Shown here: positions 9,492 to 19,427 of the stretch, one piece after another | How positions within the stretch are numbered: the stretch's first letter is position 1 | Layout: each line of letters starts with the position of its first letter | Source of the DNA: Vicia villosa | Taxonomy: Eukaryota > Streptophyta > Magnoliopsida > Fabales > Fabaceae | NCBI RefSeq assembly: GCF_029867415.1 | Contig: NC_081186.1 | Span: 22,323,915-22,387,914 of the forward strand | Direction of reading: 5' to 3' | DNA: 64,000 bases | The notes under the pieces: model-generated | Told to the model about the DNA's origin: nothing | What the model saw: the letters and a program-made list of their open reading frames with translations, nothing else | Databases searched by the model: none | Made by a program: the position numbers and the translations under genes

Positions 9492-11229
9492 ATTAGAACC
9501 GACTTTCATGCCACGCTTCAGGCGCAACAAAAACTCATTTGCAATATTATATTATCCAATAGGAGAATCCACTTTGAGTGGAGTATTATCAGTTGATAAT
9601 TTATTTCATAAACCTTGCAAATGAATAATATTTTGAACTTTTGGTTCATATTGATTTGTACGAGGATCAAGTCAACAATTTATTTTAAATTGTTCATTTG
9701 AACTTCTTGTTCATGAATTTGAACTTCTTGTTCATGATTTCAACTGCTTATTCCCTCCCCCTAATATTGGGAAAATTAATTTATCAAGTGATAATCAACC
9801 TACTGGGCTGCAATCAAGTATTTGATTATTTTCTCAAATTATATCCTCAAAATTGAGTTTCATTATATTTTTCTAATATTCTTTCACGACTCATCTTAAT
9901 GTATTAAATTGGAGCAATTGGAATATACACAACACATCCAAATGTTAACAAATATGAGAAGTATTAGAATAAATTAGGGAGGACTAAGATATAGTATCTT
10001 GTTGGCTTGATACGAATAAATATCTTAATATCATACTTTGGGTGTTTCAAATATATAGTTTAGAATTGATGATCTCATAAGTATCAACCATATAATTAAC
10101 TTTAGACGTCTAAAGAATGGATCTTCGGGTCCATTTTCTTTTTATGAACATATATATTATATGATATTCAATATCAATTTTAATAATATATGTGATACTT
10201 ATACAATAATTTTTTTAAAAAAATCCAGAAAACAAAGATCTTAGTCTAATTAGTTGAGAAAATAATTTCACAAACTTCTGGTTGTGAGTAGAGACATATG
10301 CATGATATTTTAGTCAATGCAATAATTAATGTCATAAAATCGCAATTTCTCAAATTTTTATTTTCCTTTAGAAACACACAAAAATTGATTGGATTGAAGA
10401 AACTTCTGGTTCTTCAATACAAATTATTCGCATCATATTAAATCCGAGATGACCCAACCGGTTTTACCAACGACACATTTAAGTGTAATTTGTAAACTAC
10501 AGGTTTACAATGACATGTGTTAAATTGTACTAATATAAGTGTAGTACAACCCGAGGAAAAAGCCGATAGCTTTTATGTTATACATTTTATGTCCAAATTC
10601 ATTTGTGTAATATAAAGATATTCAATACCTCCAATATAATTCATGTGAATTATCTATGACGAAAAAAATATTTGGCAAGACATAAAGAGAACACACAAAA
10701 AGAAAATATAAAGGATTAAAGTTCATTCGAATCTCGACTCTATCAAAATATGAGATTACTCTCTTGTGCCTTTAAGATGGACTAACAAATGTCATCCATA
10801 CACTATACTTGTAAAAAGAAAAGAATAGTATAATTAAGATTTATATGAAAAATTTAAGCACTGTTATAACAACTTTAAAATATGTAGCAACTTTAGACTA
10901 TTGATATATTCTTTAATAAATTGCAATGTTTTAATTCTCTTGTTAAAATATCAATATTTAGAAATAATATTAATAAAGAAATTGTATTAGCAAGACTTTG
11001 TTTAATATGAGGTATTACAATTGAGTACATAAATTAAACACTGATCATCCTAATTTTGGAGTATCAAGAACTATATCTAATTTGTGTAATGATTGGCAAT
11101 ATATTCAAAACCAATATAATAGTATCCCATGATTAATAATTTTAATCATACACACGCATATGCACATATTAACATATAATTATCAAAATTATACAAAATC
11201 ATATCATCATATAATTATGTTGTTTTACT

Positions 11230-12256
11230 ATCCTTCAGGGATGTTTGATAAGAAATTCAGTAACTATATAAATAATTTGTTATAAATAATGATCGAAGAC
11301 ATATATCCATCCTGCTGGGATGCATTAAAATTATTGGTGTTATTCTTCTAGAATAACAATTTTTTTATGAGCATATTACAAATTATAAATTTTTAGATCG
11401 ATACAACAACAAAAATTTATGAAATCCTTCAGGGATATTTTTAATATTACTCTTGCAATATTTTTGGGATGCATGAAGATCACAATTGATATTATCTTGA
11501 GAGCTTCGTTTTACTTAAAAAATTACAATATTTTCAATCCTTCATAGATGTATACAATTAAATTATGAAAGAAAATTGGATCCATTTTATGAAATTTTAT
11601 TTCTCAAAAATGTAGGTTACAAATATTTACATCATCAATAAAAGAAAAATAAAATTTCTTTGTGAAATACTTCTGGGATACTTCACTATTATTGATTCAA
11701 TCATCTAGAATTCGATAATATAGGTGATGCAATCATTTTTCAAATTTTTAACATAACAGATGCAATCATTCTGGGATATGTTATTAGTATAGATGCAATC
11801 CTTCTGAGATTCGTTAATATCATGATCAAATCACAATTTTTTTTTATAGTTCTTCAGGAACTCAATCACATTTTGTAGTTCTTCAGGAACACAATCACAA
11901 ATCTTTTACTAATAAAAATAATAATATTTATAATCCTTCAATGATTCAATAATATTATAGATGATGCCTTTTAAAGGTGATTGAACGTTGAATTCTTCTG
12001 GAATTCATCAATTATTGATAAACACAATAATCGATTAAATTCAATCTTTGAACAATAATTTGGAGAGAGTTTAATATTAATCTTTAGTTCTACAAATATC
12101 ACATAACAAACTATTTCCATAAACAATGGTCGAAAAAAACCATTCTTTGTGCAATCCTTCAGGGATGCTTGAATATTAAATTAACACTTTTATGTGTTAA
12201 CATTCAATTCTGGGCAAACATATAGAAATGCCTTAATGTTAAATTCTTCCGGAATT
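11230..12256 (-). repeat. Dispersed hairpin family with CTTCNGG centre
   Basis: Short inverted repeats recur with constant centre and changing arms: ATCCTTCAGGGAT at 11230, 11424 and 12154; ATCCTGCTGGGAT at 11309; GTTCTTCAGGAAC near 11849 and 11879; AATTCTTCTGGAATT near 11991; AAATTCTTCCGGAATTT near 12240; poorer copies near 11537, 11667, 11765 and 11798. The loop is TTCNG closed by a C-G pair; arm changes are mostly matched on the other side. Confidence 0.6.
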
Positions 12257-12451
12257 TAACAAGAATGATCAAAGAAATCTAATATTATTGTACAAGGTAA
12301 ATCAATTTCTCTACAAAATATATATAAAAAATAAACATATTTATATGAAGGAAAAAAAATAGTAACAAAAACATGAATTATATTATATTGGTTCAAATAT
12401 ATTAAGATTAAAAAAATAACGTAGAACCTGACTATATCATCATCCGCGTTG

Positions 12452-12472
12452 TAGAGTATCGTGTTGATAACG
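12452..12472 (-). other. Conserved motif inside the Ale-type 5' LTR
   Basis: Plus-strand text TAGAGTATCGTGTTGATAACG lies directly inside the LTR edge at 12473. I know this kind of sequence as the segment following the 5' LTR in many plant copia elements. It also resembles a tRNA anticodon arm, so priming by an internal tRNA region is possible. That reading is tentative. Confidence 0.35.
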
Positions 12473-12721
12473 TGTTATGAAATTAACCAAAACAATATAG
12501 AGATGAAGTAGAGATGAATCAGAGAAAAAGTAATATTACATTATCATCTTCTTTCAAGTTACCTTAACATTGCAACATGATCCATATTTATAGTACATGA
12601 CCAATAACAACCATTAACTCAAGGAATACACAAAGGTTAGGAACTTAATTTATAGGAGTTAAGGAATATAGAAAGATCGGGGAAAATGAACATCCACATC
12701 TATTAACTATTATTCATAACA
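12473..12721 (-). repeat. 5' LTR of Ale-type copia remnant
   Basis: 249 bp with perfect 9-bp inverted ends TGTTATGAA...TTCATAACA. Short LTRs are usual for the Ale lineage. The partner LTR is not in the window. On the minus strand a TATAAATATGG box lies near 12587-12597. Confidence 0.65.
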
Positions 12722-13307
12722 ATATTATTAATTTTCTAGAGTTAATATCCCAATTAGCATTCTCTTAAGTATTTTAAAACTTTTATAATTCTTATTATCA
12801 ATATATATTATTAACTCTTAAACTATTTTTTAATTTATAAATTAATAGTCACTTTAATTAATTAAAATTTAGGTTTTTTTAATTATAACTTTAGATTTTT
12901 TTTTAATTATAAACTAATCATATATTATATGTATCATATAAATCTATTGTCTAATAAAAAATTTTATAAACCTAAGGTTGTCATGATGACAACCCTAAAC
13001 AAAACCTTAGCCTCATGTTTGTGTGGCAATCTCACAAAGCTTCTCAAGTTAAATCAAATTTCCAATTTTTTTTATTTTATAGAATTCTATATTTATTTTA
13101 AATATAAATGTCAAATAAACTTTGCATTAAAAACTATATAATAAATATATTATTAATTTTTTAGAGTTAGTATCCCAATTAGCATTTTTTTAAAGTATTT
13201 TAAAACTTTAATAACTCTTATTATCAATATATATTAATAAATCTTAAACTAATTTTTCTAATTTATAAATTAGTAGTCACTTTAATTAATTAAAATTTAG
13301 GTTTTGT
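12722..13307. repeat. Direct duplication of about 160 bp, AT-rich
   Basis: 12722-12883 and 13146-13307 are diverged copies of the same sequence (both run from ATTATTAATTTT through TATCCCAATTAGCA to TTAAAATTTAGGTTTT). The 260 bp between contain a 19-bp palindrome at 12976-12994 (GGTTGTCAT, G, ATGACAACC). Possibly part of the Helitron ending at 13931; I cannot find its 5' end. Confidence 0.55.
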
Positions 13308-13682
13308 TATTCACTTAACGTAAATGTTTAGGAATAAAATAGACGCGCTGACAAATTCACAAGCCAATGACATATTCTACAAGAATTTGACCTATTGGAA
13401 CACATTGTCACATTTTTTTAGGAAGAATTTCTCAAGAACCATTCTGACCTTTCAGACTTAAATTTTTCCTATTTTTAAGCTTCTATTTCTTTTGTTTTGT
13501 TTTTATCATTTATTTTATTTATTCTTTCATTTGTTAATTTAATAGGTTAGTTTTTGCCCTCCCACAATTGTAATTTTTTTTACGATAATTTAGATTGGAC
13601 TAATAATTAAAAATATTATATATTTTATTGATAATATGTAATTATATATTAAAGATTTTTATTCACTTTTTAAGTTGATAGT

Positions 13683-13803
<121 letters not shown>

Positions 13804-13904
13804 AATTAAATTACTGATAACTATTTATATAAAAAATAAGCTCAATATTAAATATCAATACAAATATATTTTATATTTATCGATAAAAATTTAATAAAAC
13901 TTAA

Positions 13905-13931
13905 CCGCGCATCGCGCGGGTAAACGTCTAG
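13905..13931 (+). mobile_element. Helitron 3' terminus
   Basis: A perfect 6-bp hairpin CCGCGC-ATC-GCGCGG (13905-13919) is followed 8 bp later by CTAG (13928-13931) and then T. Hairpin plus CTRR ending before T is the diagnostic 3' end of plant Helitrons. No Rep/helicase is visible upstream, so this is a non-autonomous copy or a fragment. Its body would lie to the left; the 5' TC end was not identified. Confidence 0.7.
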
Positions 13932-14598
13932 TTTCATATAAATAGTAAAATACAAAGCTTAGTAGACATTTTTCTTTTACGGTCACTATTAGTATATTTT
14001 AACCCACTCTCTTGCATCTAATGTCCATGCATAGCTATCAATTAAGTTGCATTAATGGGACTGCTAATAAAGTTTTTGGAAGAAAATGAATTAGTATCAT
14101 TCAAATTGAAATATTAACATTCAAAATATATATTTTTATCAAATGAAAGGAAATGAAATGACAATATCTAATCAATTTGTATTTTCTCAAGCGAAAGTAA
14201 ATTTATTCACTAGTTTTCTCCATAAATTCAAATGATGTTTGGGGAATATGTAGACCTTCGTTTCGAGGTCCTTAAGATGAGTGTGTTACAAACATTGCAG
14301 CAAAACCATTTTTTCATTGTTTTTAATGATACACTCAAGTTGACAAAAAAAATAATACACTCAAGTTTGAACCATATGTTCGACCTGTAAATAGGACATG
14401 AGTTTAATTAGTAAAATTATATCGTAGTAAAGTCATTGCTAAGTGGTTTGAAACCAATATGAATAAGTTTTGCAATATTTACATTGTAATAGGTTATTAG
14501 ATTGTTATATTATTTTTCATTTTAATATGTTAATTTTCACTCCATTTTTAAAAAGTTCTTCACGACATAAAATGTAGTGGGTCATAAAATAATAAATT
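13932..14598. other. Unassigned AT-rich DNA
   Basis: No ORF, repeat pair or terminus that I recognise. Confidence 0.4.
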
Positions 14599-14905
14599 TG
14601 TTGAGTATGACTCATACTAGTGAGATAATTATGGGTTATTGAGAGTATAACTCATATTGTTGAGATAATTATGGTTAGAGATAATGGTTTGTTGGGGAAA
14701 CTGGGGATTAGGGTTTTAGATAAACTAAAACCTAGTATTATATATATGGCTTATAGCACTGTAATCCAATGCAATTCACAAGACATAAATAAATAGAACT
14801 ATAATTGCTCTATAGTCGCAGACGTGGGCAATTTTGTTGAGCTATGTGAACAAATCTTTTGTGTTTATCTCTACTCTGATATGTATTCGTGTTTCTATTA
14901 TAACA
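14599..14905 (+). repeat. Ty1/copia 5' LTR
   Basis: Probably TGTTGAGTATG to TTATAACA, 307 bp. An alternative start TGTTATAT at 14503 cannot be excluded. A TATATATATGG box lies at 14735-14745. The next bases ATTGGTACCAGATG match the copia initiator-tRNA-Met primer site with changes, and the gag start follows at once. Confidence 0.55.
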
Positions 14906-14916
14906 ATTGGTACCAG

Positions 14917-15200
14917 ATGACGATTAATTCTGGAGGTGCAAAATTCAAAGTGACTCAGTTCGACGAAATGGGAAATTTCAGTTTATGACAAAGAAGGGTC
15001 AAGGATCTGTTGGCTCAACAAGATTTATAGAAAGCGCTCCGTGATGAGAAACTTACGGACATCACAACCATAGATTGGAACACGATGATGTATAACTTAG
15101 GCCTTATTTGGTCTGACATAAAGGGGCGAGATACGGTTACTCAATTCAGTATCTTGGGACAAACCTTTATCATCAAGACCATGTTGCTGCTGACCAATGG
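14917..15200 (+). pseudogene. Ty1/copia gag N-terminal fragment with stops
   Basis: From the ATG at 14917 the frame gives GAKFKVTQFDEMGNFSL, then a stop where the family has Trp, then QRRVKDLLAQQ and LTDITTIDWNTM. This is the recognisable N terminus of a Tork-type copia gag. A second stop follows after QQDL. The frame ends at 15200, where an Athila-like LTR begins. Confidence 0.7.
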
Positions 15201-16351
15201 TGACTTCTCGGCAAGTGTACGATAGTGTCGAAGTAATATAAAAAGATATTGTCTCCACGGGGAGTGAAATTTAACAAGATGAAAATTATGCGAATGAAAA
15301 ATAACAATTGGGGGATTTTTAAATGGTTTTGCAAAAACAAAAATAAATTGGTTATAATGTCAATAACGAGAAAGCAATTAGGTTTTACTTGAATCCCTTG
15401 TATTGTCCCTTGTTGATGTTTAATACATTATATGAAAGGTAGAGTCGTTATATTCCCATGGCGAATTAACAAGGCAACTATACCTAATTCCATTGTGTAT
15501 AGCTCACTAATTTTTACTATAGGTCTCATATCCTTATTCAACCAGCATAAGTAAAATTAGGCAATGTAATGGTACGTTAATTTAAATGTCACTACTAGAG
15601 GTCTCATATTCCTATTCAATCAATGTAAGTACAATAATTGCCCTAGTTAAAACGTATAGGCTAAGGGTCAGTATTTCTTAAGTGCCTACGATGAGATTAA
15701 TAAAGTATCTCAAATAAAAAGCATTAACCACAACAGACAACTAAATAGAAATATAATTTCAATTATTCATAAAATATCAAATTAAATATATTGTCCAACA
15801 AGTTCAATACAAGTTCATCTCATAAAACCTAATATAGAATGGAATAGCTACTCATATTACAACAATAAATTATCAAGTTAGATGATGAAGTTTGCATGAA
15901 AGACCATTGAAGAAACTAGCCTTCAATGGCTTCCAATACTCCCAAAATCACTCCCTAGGTGCTTTTTGCCGCCACTTTTTGTCTCCAAATAAGAACAATT
16001 GAGAAACTTCCAAAAATCCTCTTTTAAAGGTGTCAAATCGGTTCAGAAAAGCCCTAAAAAGGACTCATCGCGCGTACGATGGCTCGTGTGATAAAATCAC
16101 ACTCACGATGCCGTGTGATGCCCTATGTGATGATGTGTCACGTGTGCAATGTTGTGTGATGCATTGCATGGTTATTCTAGTAAGTTTTGCATTTTTGCTT
16201 CTTTTTCCATCCAATTTTCACCAAGTCCTTATTTCTTCATACTTAGTGATTTTTGCATCTTTCTTAGGCCTGTATGCTTCATATTTGCTCATCTTTGACT
16301 TATTTTGCTCTGATTTCTCAACCAAATATACATAGTGATTGAGTGTCATCA
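15201..16351 (-). repeat. LTR of a second Athila-like element
   Basis: TGACTTCTCGGCAAGTGTACG to GTGTCATCA, about 1,151 bp, laid out like the LTR at 3843-5493: a GGCAAGTG...GTCTCCACGGGG end matching GCAAGTGCAC...ATCCACAGGGAC there, a palindrome cluster, a TTTTGC/CACC-rich U3 end, and a tract plus AGGA-loop hairpin just beyond. Minus orientation, so this is the 3' LTR. The palindrome cluster includes GTGTGAT-AAA-ATCACAC at 16086-16102. It interrupts the copia gag fragment. Confidence 0.55.
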
Positions 16352-16388
16352 CAACTTCAAACTTAATTTTTTACTTGTCCTTAAGTAA
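16352..16388 (-). promoter_or_regulatory. Degenerate polypurine tract with AGGA-loop hairpin
   Basis: On the minus strand TTACTT-AAGGAC-AAGTAA (16371-16388) forms a 6-bp stem around the AGGA loop. It is followed by a decayed tract and the LTR end at 16351, with spacing matching 729-768. Confidence 0.5.
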
Positions 16389-16793
16389 CTTGCATGCAAC
16401 TGCACATTTCAAACAGGAAAACTAATTGCAACAATACAAATGAACATCACCATTTCAATATTTTTTACCTGGTCATCATTCCAGTTTTTGACTTCATTCC
16501 AGAAAAATCTCCTCGACCTGTCTCTCATCTCACTATAACTCACTCAATTTGACAGGGTAATCTCTCTACCAACATGCACAACCTTTTATAGTGAGTTTGA
16601 TCATGTTCTAATAAAATTCATCAAAGTAATTAAAACACATACACTTGAGGATTTTTAGGTTATAACAAAGCTTATGTTCGAATATGATATTTTAACGAAA
16701 GTAGGCTTAAACCTTTGGAGTTAGGTACGTAATTCTTCTTTTGTTATCACACCAACTCTTTTCCTGATTACCGGTACTAGAGATTCATACTTT
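16389..16793. other. Probable interior remnant of the second Athila-like element
   Basis: Non-coding, no match I can name. It continues from the tract and hairpin, so it is presumably 3' untranslated DNA of that element. Confidence 0.35.
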
Positions 16794-17470
16794 TGTATGA
16801 AGGTGAGAAAATACACAAGAATGAGGGTTGAATTGTGTTGTGACTTCTTTTTGCTTATTAAAAATAGCTTTAGAAACTAAATAAATTCAGAGTCTAAGCT
16901 TAAAGAGTTAGCCCCGTAAATAGATAAACTGCAGAAAAAATAAGTAACAACACACAAAAATTTATCCTGGCTCCTCTACAACTGAGAGTAGTCCAATTCA
17001 CTTGTCCTACAAGAGATTTTTTTTACTATAATCAAAACCTGATTACAAACTGGTCAAGCATACCAGCCTGAAACTTCCTTAGCTCAATCAACCTAAAAGA
17101 AGACTTCTGCTCAAGCAACCTAGCAAGAGACTTCCTTTGCTCAAGAAACCTAGCAAGAGACTTCATTTGCTTAAGAAATCTAGCAAGAGACTTCCATTAT
17201 ACTATTAAACAACTAGTTTAGATGAATAGACAACAAGATGCAGTTGATATACAATTAGTGGTGCATAAAGAATACATACAAACAAAGACTTTAACACTTG
17301 AGATTTCTAAGATATATAAAGATAAGAAATCTCAAGACTATATGCAATATAACAAATATATACGAAAGCTTATTGGAGAGTTTCCATTTCTTGTTCTTGT
17401 TGTAATATCCTGTTATTTCTCTTGTTATCGTCTTCCTTCAAATCTTCAGCTCCTTATATAGAGGCAGCAA
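16794..17470 (-). repeat. Decayed SIRE-like LTR fragment
   Basis: Starts TGTATGAAGG and shares the order of landmarks with the SIRE LTR at 34481: a GAGGGTTGAATTG box, then a CAGAAAAA segment, ACACAAAAATTTATCCTGGCTCC, a GAGAGTAGTCCA box and an ACAAGAGATT box. It holds a 30-bp tandem repeat (17082-17195, unit GCTCAAGAAACCTAGCAAGAGACTTC...) in three to four copies. The right end is unclear. Confidence 0.5.
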
Positions 17471-19040
17471 AAAAGTCGTTAGAGATGACTTGCGCAAGTG
17501 CTTTTGTTGAGAAGCAGTTTCCAAGAAAGAGACGTTGAAGGTTGGTACTATGAAGATCTTCATCTACAGAGTAAAAGCTTTCTCCACTGTGTCTCTCTCA
17601 AACATAACGACCACAAAGATCTTGGAGCAGACTAAAAAGGTCATATCAAAATACCTTGAGCCTTGAACTAAGAAACCCTCGTTAACTTTCTCTATAATCT
17701 GGATTTTGACAAGATAGAACTACTTTACACACAGAGTATGGACCAGAGGCGGAGTACTATTTTTCCCAGGTCATCTAAATCTGAGCTATCATCAGAAGCT
17801 GAGATTCAAAGTGTCGAGTCATCAAATTCTGATCCTTCAGAATCTAAGTCATTTGCTTCTCTTTATAAACTTTTTTAACAGGGTCAGAACCAAGTTAATT
17901 TAGAGCTTATGGTCCTGCACACTTGAACAAATATTAGTATACCCAATTGTTCTTTAATTACTTTGCTATCATCAAAACTCTAGGAGTATGAATAGATTTT
18001 TTTCCAACATTGTGGTCTTCAATGAAAGGAATTGTAAACAATTTAAAATTTATGACTCAACCTTTACTAGTTGAGGTATCTAGAGATCGAGTATAAGTTT
18101 GTTGATTATCTTTTCCTTCCTTATCATTCAATTCGTAAGGAACATTCCCACTGATCATATTTTTATTTGGTGATTCTTTTGGTTCATCTGTTCATTGCTA
18201 AAGTTTCAAATTTTTAACTGCAAGAAACAACCGCCACACACTCATTCATTAAGTAAAGCATTAGTGAAGCGGTATAAATGAGAGTCGAGTATTTTAACTA
18301 CTACTATTGGTTGAGTTGAGAGATTGACTTGTAGGATGTAAAAGGAAATTGCAGAACATAATTCAAATTCTTAAAACCCAAAATTCACATGTCACTAGAG
18401 CGGAAAAAGTCTTGCACACCTTAAATGGTGTTGTTAAAGTCTTTGTTATATTTGGTCCTCTCTGCCCTTGTCTCCTTGATGTTGATGCTCGAGAGGTGTG
18501 ACTTCATTTTGGACCCATTGCTTGAAACAACAACAACAACACTAGAAAGTGAAAAGAGATTAAAGATAAAAATTAGGATTAGAGAGAGTTTTTAATCTTT
18601 CTTTCTTTGTTCAATTCCTTTCTCAAGTATTTGTCTCACTCTTCCTAAAATCCAAGTGTATATCTTGTATCTTGATTAATAAAAGAAAAACTTGGTAAGG
18701 TGAACCTTAGGAAGCTTAACCAAGAGCCGGAGATGGAGGTTGGTTGTTATTCCCATGTCCTCCACGCAATCACTTCCCGCCTTTTTGGCTAACTATGTTG
18801 TGTCATGGACAAGGGTTACATAATGGGCATAAGGGTAGTAACGATGCAACACTTGTTACTTATATGTGGTTGTCCTTGCGATGTGACGTCCAAGGATGCT
18901 CCTAGGCCATATATTGGAGGTCCTTCTCGGGTGTGACGCTCAGGATTGAATGATGCTCTATATTTCAGGAGTGTTTTTCACGGATGAACTCCCATAGATG
19001 TGAACCAATACCTTCCCCTTATCTTTTTCATTATGGAGGA
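17471..19040. other. Unassigned repeat-derived DNA
   Basis: No credible ORF. Short coding-like scraps near 17790-17880 (Ser/Glu-rich) cannot be placed in a family. Confidence 0.35.
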
Positions 19041-19044
19041 GCCA

Positions 19045-19220
19045 AATTGTGTGAGGCGATTCGATGTTGATTCCATGTTTTTTGATGAGTTAAATCGTGA
19101 GACGCAATTCAATGAAAATCCATGTTTCCCTATGGTCCATACTAATGATGAGTCGAATCGTGTGATACGATTCGGAGTTGAATTCAATGATTTTGAGGAT
19201 TTTAATCGTGAGATGCGATT
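19045..19220. repeat. Four AATCGTG-N-CGATT palindromes
   Basis: Imperfect palindromes at 19045-19061, 19093-19109, 19155-19173 (GAATCGT-GTGAT-ACGATTC, perfect arms) and 19204-19220. Spacings are 48, 63 and 48 bp. They sit in a decayed LTR-like context comparable to the palindrome arrays in the other LTRs here. Confidence 0.5.
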
Positions 19221-19427
19221 CAATGTCAATTTCAGGGTTCCTTATAGTCCATATTATTTGATAATTGTAGATTGAGATAAGAATTCCTCGCAGGTTAAAG
19301 TGAGATGCTTCAGAACCGAAAGGAATTAGGATTCTCGCTAACAATATTAGCACAAGACTTTGTAGAGTCGATCGAGTGGACCCATAAGATAGTGGAACTC
19401 ACTGAGATTTAGTAATCTCATCTTATT

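Larger units (their letters stand above)
9492..12472 (-). pseudogene. Decayed Ale-type Ty1/copia interior
   Basis: No long ORF, but the minus-strand translation at about 9750-9960 recovers a broken integrase stretch with FGCVVYIPIAP and further matches to the segment after the catalytic core of Ale/Retrofit copia elements, riddled with stops and frameshifts. The part nearest the LTR (11230-12256) is a non-coding leader filled with short hairpins. The rest is AT-rich. It is the oldest layer at this end of the window: the Tork-type element sits in it. Confidence 0.5.

Noticed and set aside
12929..13141. 70-codon ORF
   Set aside because: AT-rich, low complexity, no homology that I recognise; spans part of the duplicated block.
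18978..19353. Overlapping ORFs on both strands around 19000-19350
   Set aside because: Composition follows the AATCGTG palindromes; no protein family and no start context.
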